64,000 nucleotides of DNA from Streptomyces pinistramenti (lineage in GTDB: Bacteria > Actinomycetota > Actinomycetes > Streptomycetales > Streptomycetaceae). Below the pieces are notes generated by a model. That model searched no databases and had not been told where the DNA came from. It saw only the letters and a program-made list of their open reading frames with translations. The position numbers and the translations under genes were made by a program. The stretch is from positions 248,001-312,000 of the forward strand of contig NZ_JAJCXB010000001.1 of NCBI RefSeq assembly GCF_020564935.1, given 5' to 3'. Below are positions 8,313 to 19,500 of the stretch, one piece after another; within the stretch, counting starts at the first letter, position 1, and the number at the start of each line of letters is the position of its first letter.

Positions 8313-9575
8313 GTGACCGCTTTCCGACCCCGCCGCACAGCACGGGCTGCGCTGCGCCCCGCGAGCTTCGGCGCCGACCCCACCGGCGAGCGGCTGGCCA
8401 GGATGCGCAGGTCACCGCAGTTCGTGGACGGGCAGTTCCGCAATCCGACGCCGACCCGCCGGAATCCGTCCGGCTCGGCGCTGCCGATGGCCCGTACGCA
8501 GTTCAGCCGCGAGGGCCGGCTGCGCCGGGCCCCGGTCGGCCGGATTCCGGTGCATCGCCCGGCCGCCGACGGCCGGGGCGGACCGCCGGAATCCGGTCTG
8601 CGGATCACTTGGATGGGCCACTCCAGCGTGCTCGCCGAGATCGACGGTGCGCGGGTGCTCTTCGACCCGGTCTGGGGCGAGCGGTGCTCGCCGTTCGGCT
8701 GGGTGGGGCCCAAGCGGATGCACCCCGTGCCGATCGGGCTGTCCGAGCTGGACCCGGTCGACGTCGTGGTGATCTCGCACGATCATTACGACCACCTCGA
8801 CATGCCGACGGTCCGGGCCCTGGCCGCCACCGGTGCGCTCTTCGTCGTACCGCTCGGCATCGGCGCCGACCTGGAGTTCTGGGGCGTGCCCGCCGAGCGC
8901 ATCACCGAACTGGACTGGCACGAGGCCACCCGCGTCGGCGGCCTGACCCTCACCGCCACCCCCGCCCAGCACTTCTGCGGCCGGGGACTGCGCGGCCCGC
9001 AGCACACCCTCTGGGCCTCCTGGGTCGTCAGCGGCCCCGACCACCGGATCTTCCACAGCGGGGACACCGGCTACTTCCCCGGGTTCGCGGAGATCGGCGA
9101 GCGGCACGGACCCTTCGACGTGACCATGATCCAGATCGGTGCCTACAGCGAGTTCTGGCCCAGGAACCGCCCTACGGGCGCACCGCTTCCGGGCCTCTGG
9201 CCGGACATCCACATGCCGCCCGACCAAGGCGTGCAGGCGCACCTGGACCTCCAGGGCACAGCGCCCGGCGGCCTGATGCTGCCGATCCATTGGGGCACCT
9301 TCCAACTCGCCCCGCACCCCTGGGCGGAGCCCGCCGAGTGGACCATGTACGCCGCCCACGCGGTGGGAGTGGCGACCGTGGCGCCGCGGCCGGGCGAGCC
9401 GTTCGAAGCCGCCGACGGGCATGTCGTGGACCCCTGGTGGCGAGCGGTGGCGGTGCCGCCCGTCCACGGGTGGCCGAGCTGGCCGCCCGTGGCGACGACC
9501 CGGCACGGATACCCGACACCGGCCGTCGAGGAGCGTCCCGCACGCGCCGATGACGACCTCGTGGCCGAGGCGTGA
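8313..9575 (+). CDS. MBL-fold metallo-hydrolase, NAPE-PLD/UlaG-like
   Basis: This 420-residue protein is a metallo-beta-lactamase-fold hydrolase with the metal motif HDHYDHLD at residues 156-163 and downstream ligands in PAQHFCGRG, HSGDTGYFPGF and PIHWGTFQLAPH. The arrangement GHSSVLAEIDGARVLFDPVWG plus HYDHLD matches the NAPE-phospholipase-D/romA-like branch, which cleaves phosphodiesters in lipids or is uncharacterised. The first 85 residues are basic and variable, and could be a signal or membrane anchor. The GTG start at 8313 has GGAGG five bases upstream. The gene converges on the TauD gene with only 16 bp between stops. Confidence 0.88.
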   Translation: MTAFRPRRTARAALRPASFGADPTGERLARMRRSPQFVDGQFRNPTPTRRNPSGSALPMARTQFSREGRLRRAPVGRIPVHRPAADGRGGPPESGLRITWMGHSSVLAEIDGARVLFDPVWGERCSPFGWVGPKRMHPVPIGLSELDPVDVVVISHDHYDHLDMPTVRALAATGALFVVPLGIGADLEFWGVPAERITELDWHEATRVGGLTLTATPAQHFCGRGLRGPQHTLWASWVVSGPDHRIFHSGDTGYFPGFAEIGERHGPFDVTMIQIGAYSEFWPRNRPTGAPLPGLWPDIHMPPDQGVQAHLDLQGTAPGGLMLPIHWGTFQLAPHPWAEPAEWTMYAAHAVGVATVAPRPGEPFEAADGHVVDPWWRAVAVPPVHGWPSWPPVATTRHGYPTPAVEERPARADDDLVAEA

Positions 9576-9591
9576 GGCCGCCCCGGGCGGT

Positions 9592-10464
9592 TCAGGCCGT
9601 CGGGCGGGTGCCGTTGATGGCGATGCGCCGGCCGTAGCGCGCGTGCGGGTAGTAGTCCCAGACCGCATGGTGCTGGACGCACCGGTTGTCCCAGAACACC
9701 AGGGTGCCCGGCTGCCAGCGGACCCGGCAGTGCAGCAGATGCGTGCGCGCGATGTGCGTGTACAGCATCTGGAGCACCGCGTCGCTCTCGCCGCGTGACA
9801 GCTGCACGATGTGCGACGTGTACGGGCCGTTGACGAAGAGGAGTTTGCGGCCGGTCTCGGGGTGGCGGACCACGACCGGGTGCTCGTTCAGCGGGATGTC
9901 GTAGCCGGCCGGCGGGGTCTGTCCCCTCCAGGGCAGCGCACCGTCGTGGACGGCGGTCAGGCCCTCCAGGAACGTCTTCATCGCCGGGGAGAGCATGTCG
10001 TAGGCGAGGTGCATGTTGGCGAACAGGGTGTCGCCGCCGCTGCCCGCCTCGGGGATGCGGGTGATGTGGAGCATCGAGCCGAGCGAGGGCTCGGTGTCCG
10101 CCGTGCCGTCGGCGTGCCAGCCGTTGCCGGCGACGGCCCGCGAGTCCTTGTCGGCGCTGATCTCCAGGATGTACGGGTCGGAGCCCTCGACGGGGGCTGC
10201 GACGGGGTGCAGCGGGCCGAAGAGACCGGCGAAGCGCTTGTGGTCCTCGTCCGTCAGATTCTGGTCGCGGAACACCAGCACGTGATGTGCCAGGAACGCC
10301 CGCTTGACGTCGTCGGTCTGTTCCGCGGTCAGTTCCTTCGTGAGGTCCAGACCTGACACCTCCGCGCCCAGGAGCGGGGTCAGCGGGTCGACGGTGAAGG
10401 ACGTGCCGTACTCCCTCGTCCTGGTGGTGAGGCGCTCGATGGCGTCGAGTGCGAACTGTTCCAC
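9592..10464 (-). CDS. TauD/TfdA-family Fe(II)/2-oxoglutarate dioxygenase of the biosynthetic operon
   Basis: This 290-residue non-haem iron dioxygenase has the ligand triad visible as W-H117-A-D119-G and the distal QHHAVW (His 265 or 266), with YGRR downstream supplying the 2-oxoglutarate-binding Arg. It ends ITING-style (IAINGTRP), as TauD proteins do. It is the third gene of the minus-strand operon, 52 bp after the hybrid NRPS-PKS. A TauD-like enzyme next to this pair of megasynthases is the hallmark I recall for detoxin/rimosamide clusters, where it is thought to oxidise the proline-derived ring. That substrate is an inference. The start is GTG with AAGAGAA upstream. Confidence 0.9.
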   Translation of the reverse strand: MEQFALDAIERLTTRTREYGTSFTVDPLTPLLGAEVSGLDLTKELTAEQTDDVKRAFLAHHVLVFRDQNLTDEDHKRFAGLFGPLHPVAAPVEGSDPYILEISADKDSRAVAGNGWHADGTADTEPSLGSMLHITRIPEAGSGGDTLFANMHLAYDMLSPAMKTFLEGLTAVHDGALPWRGQTPPAGYDIPLNEHPVVVRHPETGRKLLFVNGPYTSHIVQLSRGESDAVLQMLYTHIARTHLLHCRVRWQPGTLVFWDNRCVQHHAVWDYYPHARYGRRIAINGTRPTA

Positions 10465-10516
10465 GGTCGTTCTCTTCTCTGTGTGGGGAAGCGTGGGGCG
10501 GGGTGGGCGGAGGCGG

Positions 10517-13500
10517 TCAACGTCCGTCCGTGCGGGGCGTGTCCGCGTTGACGGCCTCGCTCACGTGCTTCACCTGGGGCGGCCGCACGAGGTCGTAGTG
10601 GCTGGTCTCCAGGTGGTGCAGGCTCGACGGCCGGGGCAGCAGCGCCTCCCAGGCCGCGGCCTGCACGTCCGGCGATCCCGGAACCGGCAGCCCCGGCGTG
10701 GGCAGCCCGGCCAGCCACAGGGTGCTCGCCGTGCGGGCCAGCCGCGGCAGCCGGTGATCCGCCATGCTGTGCAGGTTCGCGCGGCAGCACCGGGTGAGCC
10801 GGTCCGCGTACTGCTGCGCCTCGTCGCCCAGGGGGCGGCCGGTGTCCTGCCGGGCCAGCTCGTGGGCGAAGACCGTCCGGATCTGCTGCTCGTCGTAGCC
10901 GCCGAGTACGGGACCTGCGCCGGGCGGCGGCGGGTCGAGCAGATAGACGTGGTCCACGGGCGCCGTCTCCGCCTCCGCCGCGGCCGCCATGGACAGTGCC
11001 ACCCAGGCGCCGAACGACCAGCCGGCCAGCCGACGGCGCCAGGTGCCGTGCGGGAAGCGGGCCTCCAGGGCCGCGTGGTAGCGCGCGGCGCGTTCGGTGA
11101 GGGGCCAGGGCGGCAGTCCGGGGTCGTGCAGCGCCGGGTCCGCGATCAGGCACACGGTCAGCCGGGGATCGAGGGCCGTGACCAGCGGCCGGTACGCCTG
11201 GATGTCGCCGCCCACGGGGTGCACCAGGCACAGCACGTCGCGGCCGGTGCCCGCCTGCCAGATCTCCAGCCGTACCGGATCGTCGCCTGGGGCCTCGGTG
11301 CGGGCCGCGGCATGGAGGTGTGCGCGTATCTCGTCGAGGCTGACGCGGTGGCTGAACCGGGACAGTTCCAGCTCGATCCCGTACCGGTCGTGGAGATCCG
11401 TGATCAGTTCGAGGAACGTCAGGGAATCGGCGCCCAGGTCGTAGAGCGAGGACGACGGGTCCAGGGAGTCCGCGCCCAGCAACCGGCAGAGCAGGCCGGT
11501 CAGTTCGGCGGCGGTCGGGAGGGCGCCGGGGGCCGGGCCGGGGTTGGTGGTCTCCGCCGTTGCCGTTGCCGTTGCCGGAGCCGGGGCGGGCCCGGCGGGC
11601 TCGTAGAAGGAGCGTGCGTGGTCGAGGTCGGTCGTGGAGACCAGCAGGTGCGGCAGTTGCCGCCGCAGCGCGTCCGCGAACACCCGCCGGCCCTCGTCGG
11701 CGGTGAGACCGACCGTCAGGTGGGCGCGGTGCCTGGTGTCGTGCGGCAGGGCGTCCCCGGCCATGCCGACGTCGCTCCAGATGTCCCAGTCGACGGCGAT
11801 GCGGACGGTGTCGTCGGACGGGCCGGGACGGTACTGGGCGAAGGCGTCCAGGAGTCCATTGGCGGCGGCGTAGTCGAACTGTCCTGTGCCGCCGTACCAG
11901 GCCGACATCGACGAGCAGTAGACGGCGTAGGCGGGGCGGTGCGTCGCGATGAGACCTTCCATCAGCAGGGCCCCGTGCAGCTTGGCCGCTGTCCCGTGCC
12001 GCATCGCGTCGGCGTCGCGCCGCACCAGCAGGGCGCCGGACGCGACGCCGGCCGCGTGGACGATGCCGTCGATGCGCAGGCCGTCCTGCTCGATGCGGGC
12101 CCGTACCCGCTCGGGCGGTTCTTCGGCCAGGTCGGCCGCGAGCAGCTCGACGCGGTCCGCCCAACGCACCAGCGCCGTGGGCAGGTTCGCGCGCCGGGAC
12201 ACCAGGACGACGTGGCAGTCCGTGGTCTCCAGCAGGTGTGCGGCGATGCTGCTGCCGATGCCGCCGGTGCCGCCCAGGACGAGCCACCGGGCTCCTGCGC
12301 CGACGGGCCGGCAGGACTGCGGCGCGGGAGCCGCGACGGGCTGCGGCGTCGCGTGCCACCAGTACCCCGAGCGCAGCGCCAGCCGCCGGGGCGGCGGATC
12401 CGCGTCCTCGCCGTGCTCGTCCGCCAGCACGGACACCAGCGCCGCGGCCCAGTGCGCGGGCCGGGGCGTCGGCAGGTCGAGCCAGCACGTGGCCAGGCCG
12501 GTCTCCTGACGCGGCACGTCCACGGCCCCCGCGAGGAGCCCCAGTTCGGGACGCTCGACCGCCCCCTCGACCGGCTGGGCGCGGTGCGACAGCCACCAGA
12601 CGCGCGCCGGACCTGCGGCTTCGGCGTGCTCCGCGTGCTCGGCGAGTGCCCGCACCAGTGCGGCCGGTGTGTCCAGGCAGGCCCAGCGGGCCCGCGCGAG
12701 GGCAGTGTCGCCGACCTCGCCCCGCACCGACAGCGGCAGCGCGTGCAGCCAGTCGAGACCGGCAGGCGCCGCCTCCCGCAGGGCGCGCAGCAGCAGGCCG
12801 AGCGAGGCGGCGTCGGCGGGATCGACGGTGTAGACGTCGTCGGCGCACCGGGCGAAGGAGTCACCCGCAAGGACCCGGACCACTCGCCCGTACGCCGGTG
12901 CCAGGCCGTGCCAGTCGGCGGCCTCGGCGGGCGTGGCGGTCATGATGACCAGCGTCCGTGAACTTGCCTGATCCGTACGGGTGTGGGCCCGCTTCAGCCG
13001 CGTCCAGGCGGGCTGGTGCAGCCAGCGGTCGGCGGGGAGCCGGTGCGCGCCGTCGCTCGGCCCGTCCGGTGTGCCGGGCGCGGGCCGGGGGAAGTCGTGC
13101 GCGGACAGGTCGAAGGCGGGCGGCGGGAAGTCCCAGGGGGCCTGGGCGCCGCCGGCCGGCCACCGGACGGGGTGCCCGGCCGTCCAGGCGGCGGCCAGCC
13201 GTTCCGGGGCGAGGTCCGGCGCGAACGGCCGGTCCGTCCCAAGTGGTGCCTGATCTCCGGGAGTTACCTGCGTGCCGGTGGCCGTACGCAGCCACGCGAC
13301 GGCCGAGGCGGCGTCGGGGCACACCGCGGCGGCGCGCCACCGGTGGGCGGGGCGGCCCGCCTGGAGGTGGCGCAGCACCTGCTCGTAGCTGTCCGGGCGG
13401 GCGCTCAAGTAGGCCGCGATACGGGTCGCTTCGGCGCGCAGGCCCGCCGCGCTGCGGCTGGACAGGACGAGGCAGGGCACCGTATCGGGCCCCGCCGCCG

Positions 13501-16500
13501 GGCCGGCAGGCGCGCCCTGTTCGAGGATCAGGTGGGCGTTGGTGCCGCCGATGCCGAAGCTGCTGACGGCCGCCACCCGCGGCCGGCCGGACGGCCACGG
13601 AGCGGAACCGGCCGGTATGTGGAAGGGCGCAGGGTCGTCGCCGATGTGCGGATTGAGGCGCCGGAAGCCGACGTTGGGGGGTATCAGGCCGTGATGCACC
13701 GCGAGGGCGGCCCGTACGAGTCCGACGACACCGGCGGCCGCGCCGAGGTGCCCGATCTGGCTCTTGACGGACGACAGCGCGCAGCGCCCGGACTCCGTCA
13801 GGCCGAACGCCTGGCGCAGGGCGCCCACTTCGACTGGGTCGCCCAGCCGGGTGGCCGTGCCGTGCGCCTCCACGTAGCCGAGGTCGGCGCTGCTGCGGCC
13901 GCTGCGCTCCAGCGCGGTACGGATGACCTCGCGCTGACCCGCGAGGGAGGGCGCGCTGTAACTCATCTTGTCGGCGCCGTCGTTGTTCAGGGCCGAGCCG
14001 GTGACGACGGCGTAGACGGTGTCCCCGTCGCGGCGGGCCTGCGAGAGCCGTTTGAGTACGACCACGCCGACGCCGCTGGCGCCGATGGTGCCGCCCGCGT
14101 CGTCACTGAAGGGCCGGCAGTGGCCGTCGGGGGAGAAGATGTGCTGCGGCCGGTAGGTGTAGCCGTCGCTGAGCCGGGTGTCGACCAGGACTCCGCCCGC
14201 GAGCATGACGTCGGCGTCGCCCTGACGGAGCAGCCCGGCGGCGACGTGCACCCCGGCCAGGGAACTGGCGCAGGCGGCCTGCACGGTGAGCGCGGGGCCG
14301 GTGAGGTCCAGGTGGTAGGCGGCCTTGGTGGCGAGGAAGTCCTTGTCGTGGTGGAGGGCCAGCTGGAAGGAGTCGGGCAGCGCCGCCGGGTCGCCCTCGC
14401 GCAGCATCTCCTGGAAGTACGTGTTCTCCCCGCAGCCGGCGACGAGTCCGACGCGCCGCACGGCCGGATCGGCGATACCGGCGTGCGCCAGTGCCTCGAC
14501 GCAGCTCATCAGCAGGTGCCGCTGCTGGGGATCCATCAGCCTGGCCTCCTGGCGGCTGATGCCGAAGTGACCGGGATCGAAGTCCAGCAGGCCGTCCATC
14601 TGGCTGCGGGCGCCCACCGTTCCGTCCGGGGCGTCGAAGTGCTCGATGCCCCGGGCACCGGACTCGACCAGCTCCCAGAAGGCACCCAGGTCCCGGGCGC
14701 CGGGCAGCCGGACGGCCATGCCGATGACGGCGATCGGTTCGTTCCAGGCGGACGGCGTGACGGAGACGGCCGCCGCGGGCGCTTCCTCGCCGGCTGCGCG
14801 GGACCGGCCGTCGAGGAAGCGGCCCAGTGCCCGGATCGTCACGTGCTCGAACAGGTCGGGGATGGTGAAGTCCAGGTCGGGTTCGGCCACGCAGCGCAGG
14901 TGGAAGCGCATCAGGTCGAGGCTGGTGGCGCCGACGTCGAAGAAGCGCTGTTCCGGGGCGACGCTCCGGCCGGTGGCCTCGGCGAACAGCTCGGACAGGC
15001 GCGCCTCGTGGGCCGGGAGGACGGGCGCTTGCTCGGTGCCGGCGGCGGCTCCGGCTTCCTCCGTGCTCGCTGCCAGGGCCGCCCGGCGGTCCAGCTTGCC
15101 GCTGGGGGTGCGGGGCAGCGTGTGCAGGCGGCGGAAGCGGTGGACGCGCAGGTGGGCCGGGAGCAGGGCCGCGAGATGAGTGTCGAGGCCGGTCGGCGGG
15201 GCCGCCCCGTCGCGCCACTGGAGGCAGGCCACCAGCTGGGCGCCGTCGAGGACGACGACCGCCTGGACGATCCGCGGATGCCGCAGCAACGCGGCCTCGA
15301 TCTGGCCCAGTTCGACGCGATGGCCGCTGACCTTGACCTGCTCGTCGTCGCGCCCCGCGTAGTGCAGCAGGCCCTGGCGGTCGAAGCGGGCGAGGTCGCC
15401 GCTGCGGTAGAACGTGCCCGATTCCCCGTCGGCCGTGAACCGGGTCCGGTTCAGGGCGTCGTCACCCACGTAGCAGGGCGCGGCCATCGGGCCGCCGATG
15501 AGCAGGTGGCCCGTGCGGCCGGGCGGCAGGGGCTGCCCGTCCTCGTCGGCCACCCGCAGGTGCGCGTTGGCCACCGGGCGGCCGATGGCGGGGCGGTCGG
15601 GCCAGCGGGCGGGGTCGCCGTCCAGGCACAGTCCGCTCACCACGTGCGTCTCGGTCGGTCCGTAGTGATTGCACAGCCGCGCGCCGGAGAGCCCGGCGAA
15701 CCAGCGGCGGATCGCGTCGGTGCACACCAACTGCTCGCCCGCGGTGACCACTTCACGCAGCCGTGACGGGTAGCGGCCCAGCCGGACGCCGTGCTCGGCG
15801 AGCAGGTTCAGGGCCACGTACGGCAGGAAGACGCGTTCGACGGCGGCGGCCTCCAGCTGCTCCAGCAGGGCGGGCACGTCCTGGCGCCAGCCCGGCCGGA
15901 TCAGGTGCAGCAGGCCGCCGCCGCACAGCGTGGTGAAGATTTCCTGGAAGGACACGTCGAAGGACAGCATCGAGAACTGCTGGGTGACGGCGGGCCCGCC
16001 GAGGCCGCCCTCTTCGGCCTGCCACGACAGCAGGTTGCACAGGGTGCGGTCGGGCACCCGGACGCCCTTGGGGGTGCCGGTGGAGCCGGAGGTGAACAGG
16101 ATGTACAGCGGCCGCAGGCCCTGGTGGGGCTCCGGGTCCTGCGGGGCGGGCGGATGCTGCGGCAGGGTGACCGGATGACGGGGCAGGTCCGGGCCGGCGA
16201 CCGCGTCGATGGCGGACTCCTCGCCCGGCGGCAGCAGCACACACAGCGGCTCGATGCGGCCGAGCACCTGCCGCAGCAGCGCGGGCGGATACGACGGATC
16301 GAGCGGCACCGCGGTCACGTTCAGACGGGCCAGCGCGAGCAGCGCCACCACGTGCTCGACGGACGGAGGCAGGTGCAGCGCCACGCAGGCCGGTGCGTCG
16401 GCGGCGGGCAGCGGGTACCGTGCGCGCAACTCTGCGGCCAACGCCGCGGCCTGGGCGTCCAGTTCGCGGTAGCTCAGGGTGCGGTCGCCGTGGGTCACCG

Positions 16501-19500
16501 CCGGGGCGTGCGGGGCGCGCCGCACCTGGCGGGCGAAGCCGTCGGCCACGGTGGCGAAGGCGGGGGTGGCCGGAGTGCCGAGGCCGGGGCCGGCGAGTGC
16601 GCGCCGGTAGGGGGCCACGACGTCGGCGAGGGTGCCGGTGCCGCCTGCGGCCAGCCGGTCGAGTCCCTGGACGAACAGGTCCGCGAGGGCCTCGATGTCG
16701 GCGGGGTCGAAGTGGTCGTCGGCGTACTCCCACAGGCAGTCGAAGCCGTTCTCGTGCTCGACCACGGACAGCGTCAGCGGGCACTTGGCCTCGGTCGGCT
16801 GGAGGAACTCCGGGCGGCTGTCGCAGTCTTGCAGCGCCAGCGCCCCGAAGTCGGTGTTCTCCAGGACGAACAGGAAGTCGAAGGGCGTCCCGCCGGTGCG
16901 GACGCCCCGGCCGTCCAGGACGTCCGCGAGCCCCACATCCTGCCGGTCGAGCACCGTCTGCACGGCCGTCGACAACATCCTTATCTGGTCGCTCAGTTCG
17001 GCCGCCGGATCCAGGGACACCGGCAGCAGCACGGTGTTGGCGAACATGCCGACGCTGGACTCGAAGTCCGGCAGCGGCCGTCCGGCGACCGGCGCTGCGA
17101 TGACGGGACGGGCCTGCCCCGTGACGCCGTACAGGCTCCACGCGTAGGCGCTGAGCAGCACGTGGAAGCGGGTCAGGCCCAGTTCGGCGGTCAGCCGGTC
17201 AAGTGCCGTGCGGCGTACGGGGTCGAGCGAGGTGCGCACGAGGCGGGCGGTGGGGCGGTTCGCGGTGTGCAGCGGCTCCAGGGCCGGGGAGGGGGGCTCC
17301 AGGCCGTCGTAGTACGCCCGCAGCTCCGCGCGCTGGGTGCGGTAGGCGTCGTGGGTGTGCCAGTCAGCCTGCCAGAGCGCCAGGTCAAGTGGCGTGGGGG
17401 TGCCGTCCTGCGGTCGTTCGGCTGCCGGGTCCTCGCCGTCGCGCAGGGCGGCGGCGTAGCCGGTGGACAGGTCGTGGAACAGGACGTTGAGTGACCAGCC
17501 GTCGACGGCGATGTGGTGCAGGTGCAGCAGCAGCGTCCCGCCGCCGTCCCGCGGCAGCAGCCCGGCCCTGAGCATCCGTGGATCGGCCAAGTCGAATGGG
17601 TCGCGTGCCAGTTGGCGGGCCGCCGCCTCCTCGCCCTCCCCGTCATCGGTCACGATCTGCCGCCACGGGTCGTACGGCTCGGACACCCGCTGCACGAGTC
17701 CGCCGGACGTGGCCTCGAACGCGGTGCGCAGGGCGGGGTGGCGTGCGACCAGCCGCCGCAGGGCGCGGCGCAGCGCGGGGACGTCGAGGTCGCCGCGTAT
17801 CCGGAAGGCGAGGGGCACGTCGTAGGCGCGGGACTGCGGGGCGCGCTGCTGGAGCAGCCACAGTCGCTGCTGTTCACAGGTGGCCGGGGCGCTGTCGCGT
17901 CCGGCGACAGGGGCGGGCAGTGGCGGGTGGACGCGGTCGCCCGCGGCGCGGCCCGCTGCGACGGCGGCGGCCAGCGCGCCGAGATCGGAGCCGATCACCA
18001 GCGACTGCGGCACATCGCAGCCGTAGCGCCTGCGGACCTCGAAGCGGAGCCGCAGCGCCTTGAGGGAGTCGCCGCCCAGGGGGATCCACCGGTCGTCGAG
18101 CCGCAGGTCCGTGGCGCCGAGCACGTCACCGGCGAGGTCGAGCAGTTCGCGCTGCCAGGGTGTGGTGCCGGTGTCCGTGCCGCCGGCGGGCCGCCACGGC
18201 CGGACGCCGCGGGAGCGCAGGGCGTCCTCGTCGATCTTGCCGTTGGCGGTGCGGGGGAGTGCGTCCACGAGGTGCAGGTGGTGCGGGCGCATGTAGGCGG
18301 GCAGCCCGGCGGCCAGGTGACGCTCGAACCGCTCGAACGACAGCTCGCCGTCCGGGACCAGATAGGCGAGGAGTTCGCCCGCGCCCGCGGTGTCGCGGCG
18401 GGTGCAGACGTACGCCTGCCGGACCTTCGGGTGGGACTCCAGGCAGCGCTCGACCTCGCCCGGCTCGATGCGGAAGCCGCGCACCTTCACCTGGCGGTCG
18501 GCGCGGCCCAGGTACGTGAGCAGGCCCGCCCCGTCACGGCGTACGAGGTCGCCGGTGCGGTACCAGCGGGTGCGGCCCGCGTCGTGCCAGGGCAGCGTCA
18601 CGAACCGGCGGGCGGTCTCATCGGGCAGGTTGCGGTAACCGGCGGCGAGGCCGTCCCCCGACAGGTACAGTTCCGCGGCTTCCCCGGGCCGGGCCGGGCG
18701 GGTGCCGTCCGCGACGAGGAGCGTGCCGGTGCCGGGCAGCGCCTCGCCCAGGGGTACGACATCGCCGTCGAAGTCGCGCGGGATGGGGTGGCACAGCGCG
18801 AACGTGGTGGACTCGGTCGGCCCGTAGACGTTGAACAGCCGGGTCGCGGACGTGGCCGCGTTGTGCCGGTACCAGCGGCTGACCGCTCGGGCGTTGAGCT
18901 GCTCGCCGCCGATCAGGACCTGCCGCACCGAGGAGAAGCAGTCGGGCACCTCGTGGGTCACCGCGTTGAACAGCGCGGTCGTGACGAACAGGGTATCGAC
19001 GTCCTCTCGGCGGAGCGCCGCGGCGAGCGCGTCCGGAGTCTGCACGTCCTCGTCGGCCAGGATCACGCAGCAGCCGCCGGTCAGCAGTGGCACCCACACC
19101 TCGAAACTCAGGGCGTCGAAGGCGGGGTTGGACAGACAGGCGTAGCGTGCGCCTTCGACCAGGTCGAGGTAGCCGTCGCGGGCCAGCCGCAGCACACCGG
19201 CGTCCCGCACCTCAACTCCCTTGGGCCGGCCGGTACTTCCCGAGGTGTAGAAGAGGACCGCGACCGGTGGCCCGTCGGACGGGGCGGGCGGCGCTTCGGC
19301 GGGCCGGTCCGGGAGGCCGCCGGGCGCGTCGGCGGCTGCCAGCAGCGCCGATGACGTGAGCTGGGTGACGGCCGTGGGCAGCGCCTCGTCCGGTGCTGCG
19401 TCGTGCACCAGCACCATGGCGCCCGCGTCCCGCAGAATGTGCGCGCGTCGCTCGGGCGGGCTCTGGGCGTCCAGAGGCACCACCACGGCACCGGTCCGCA

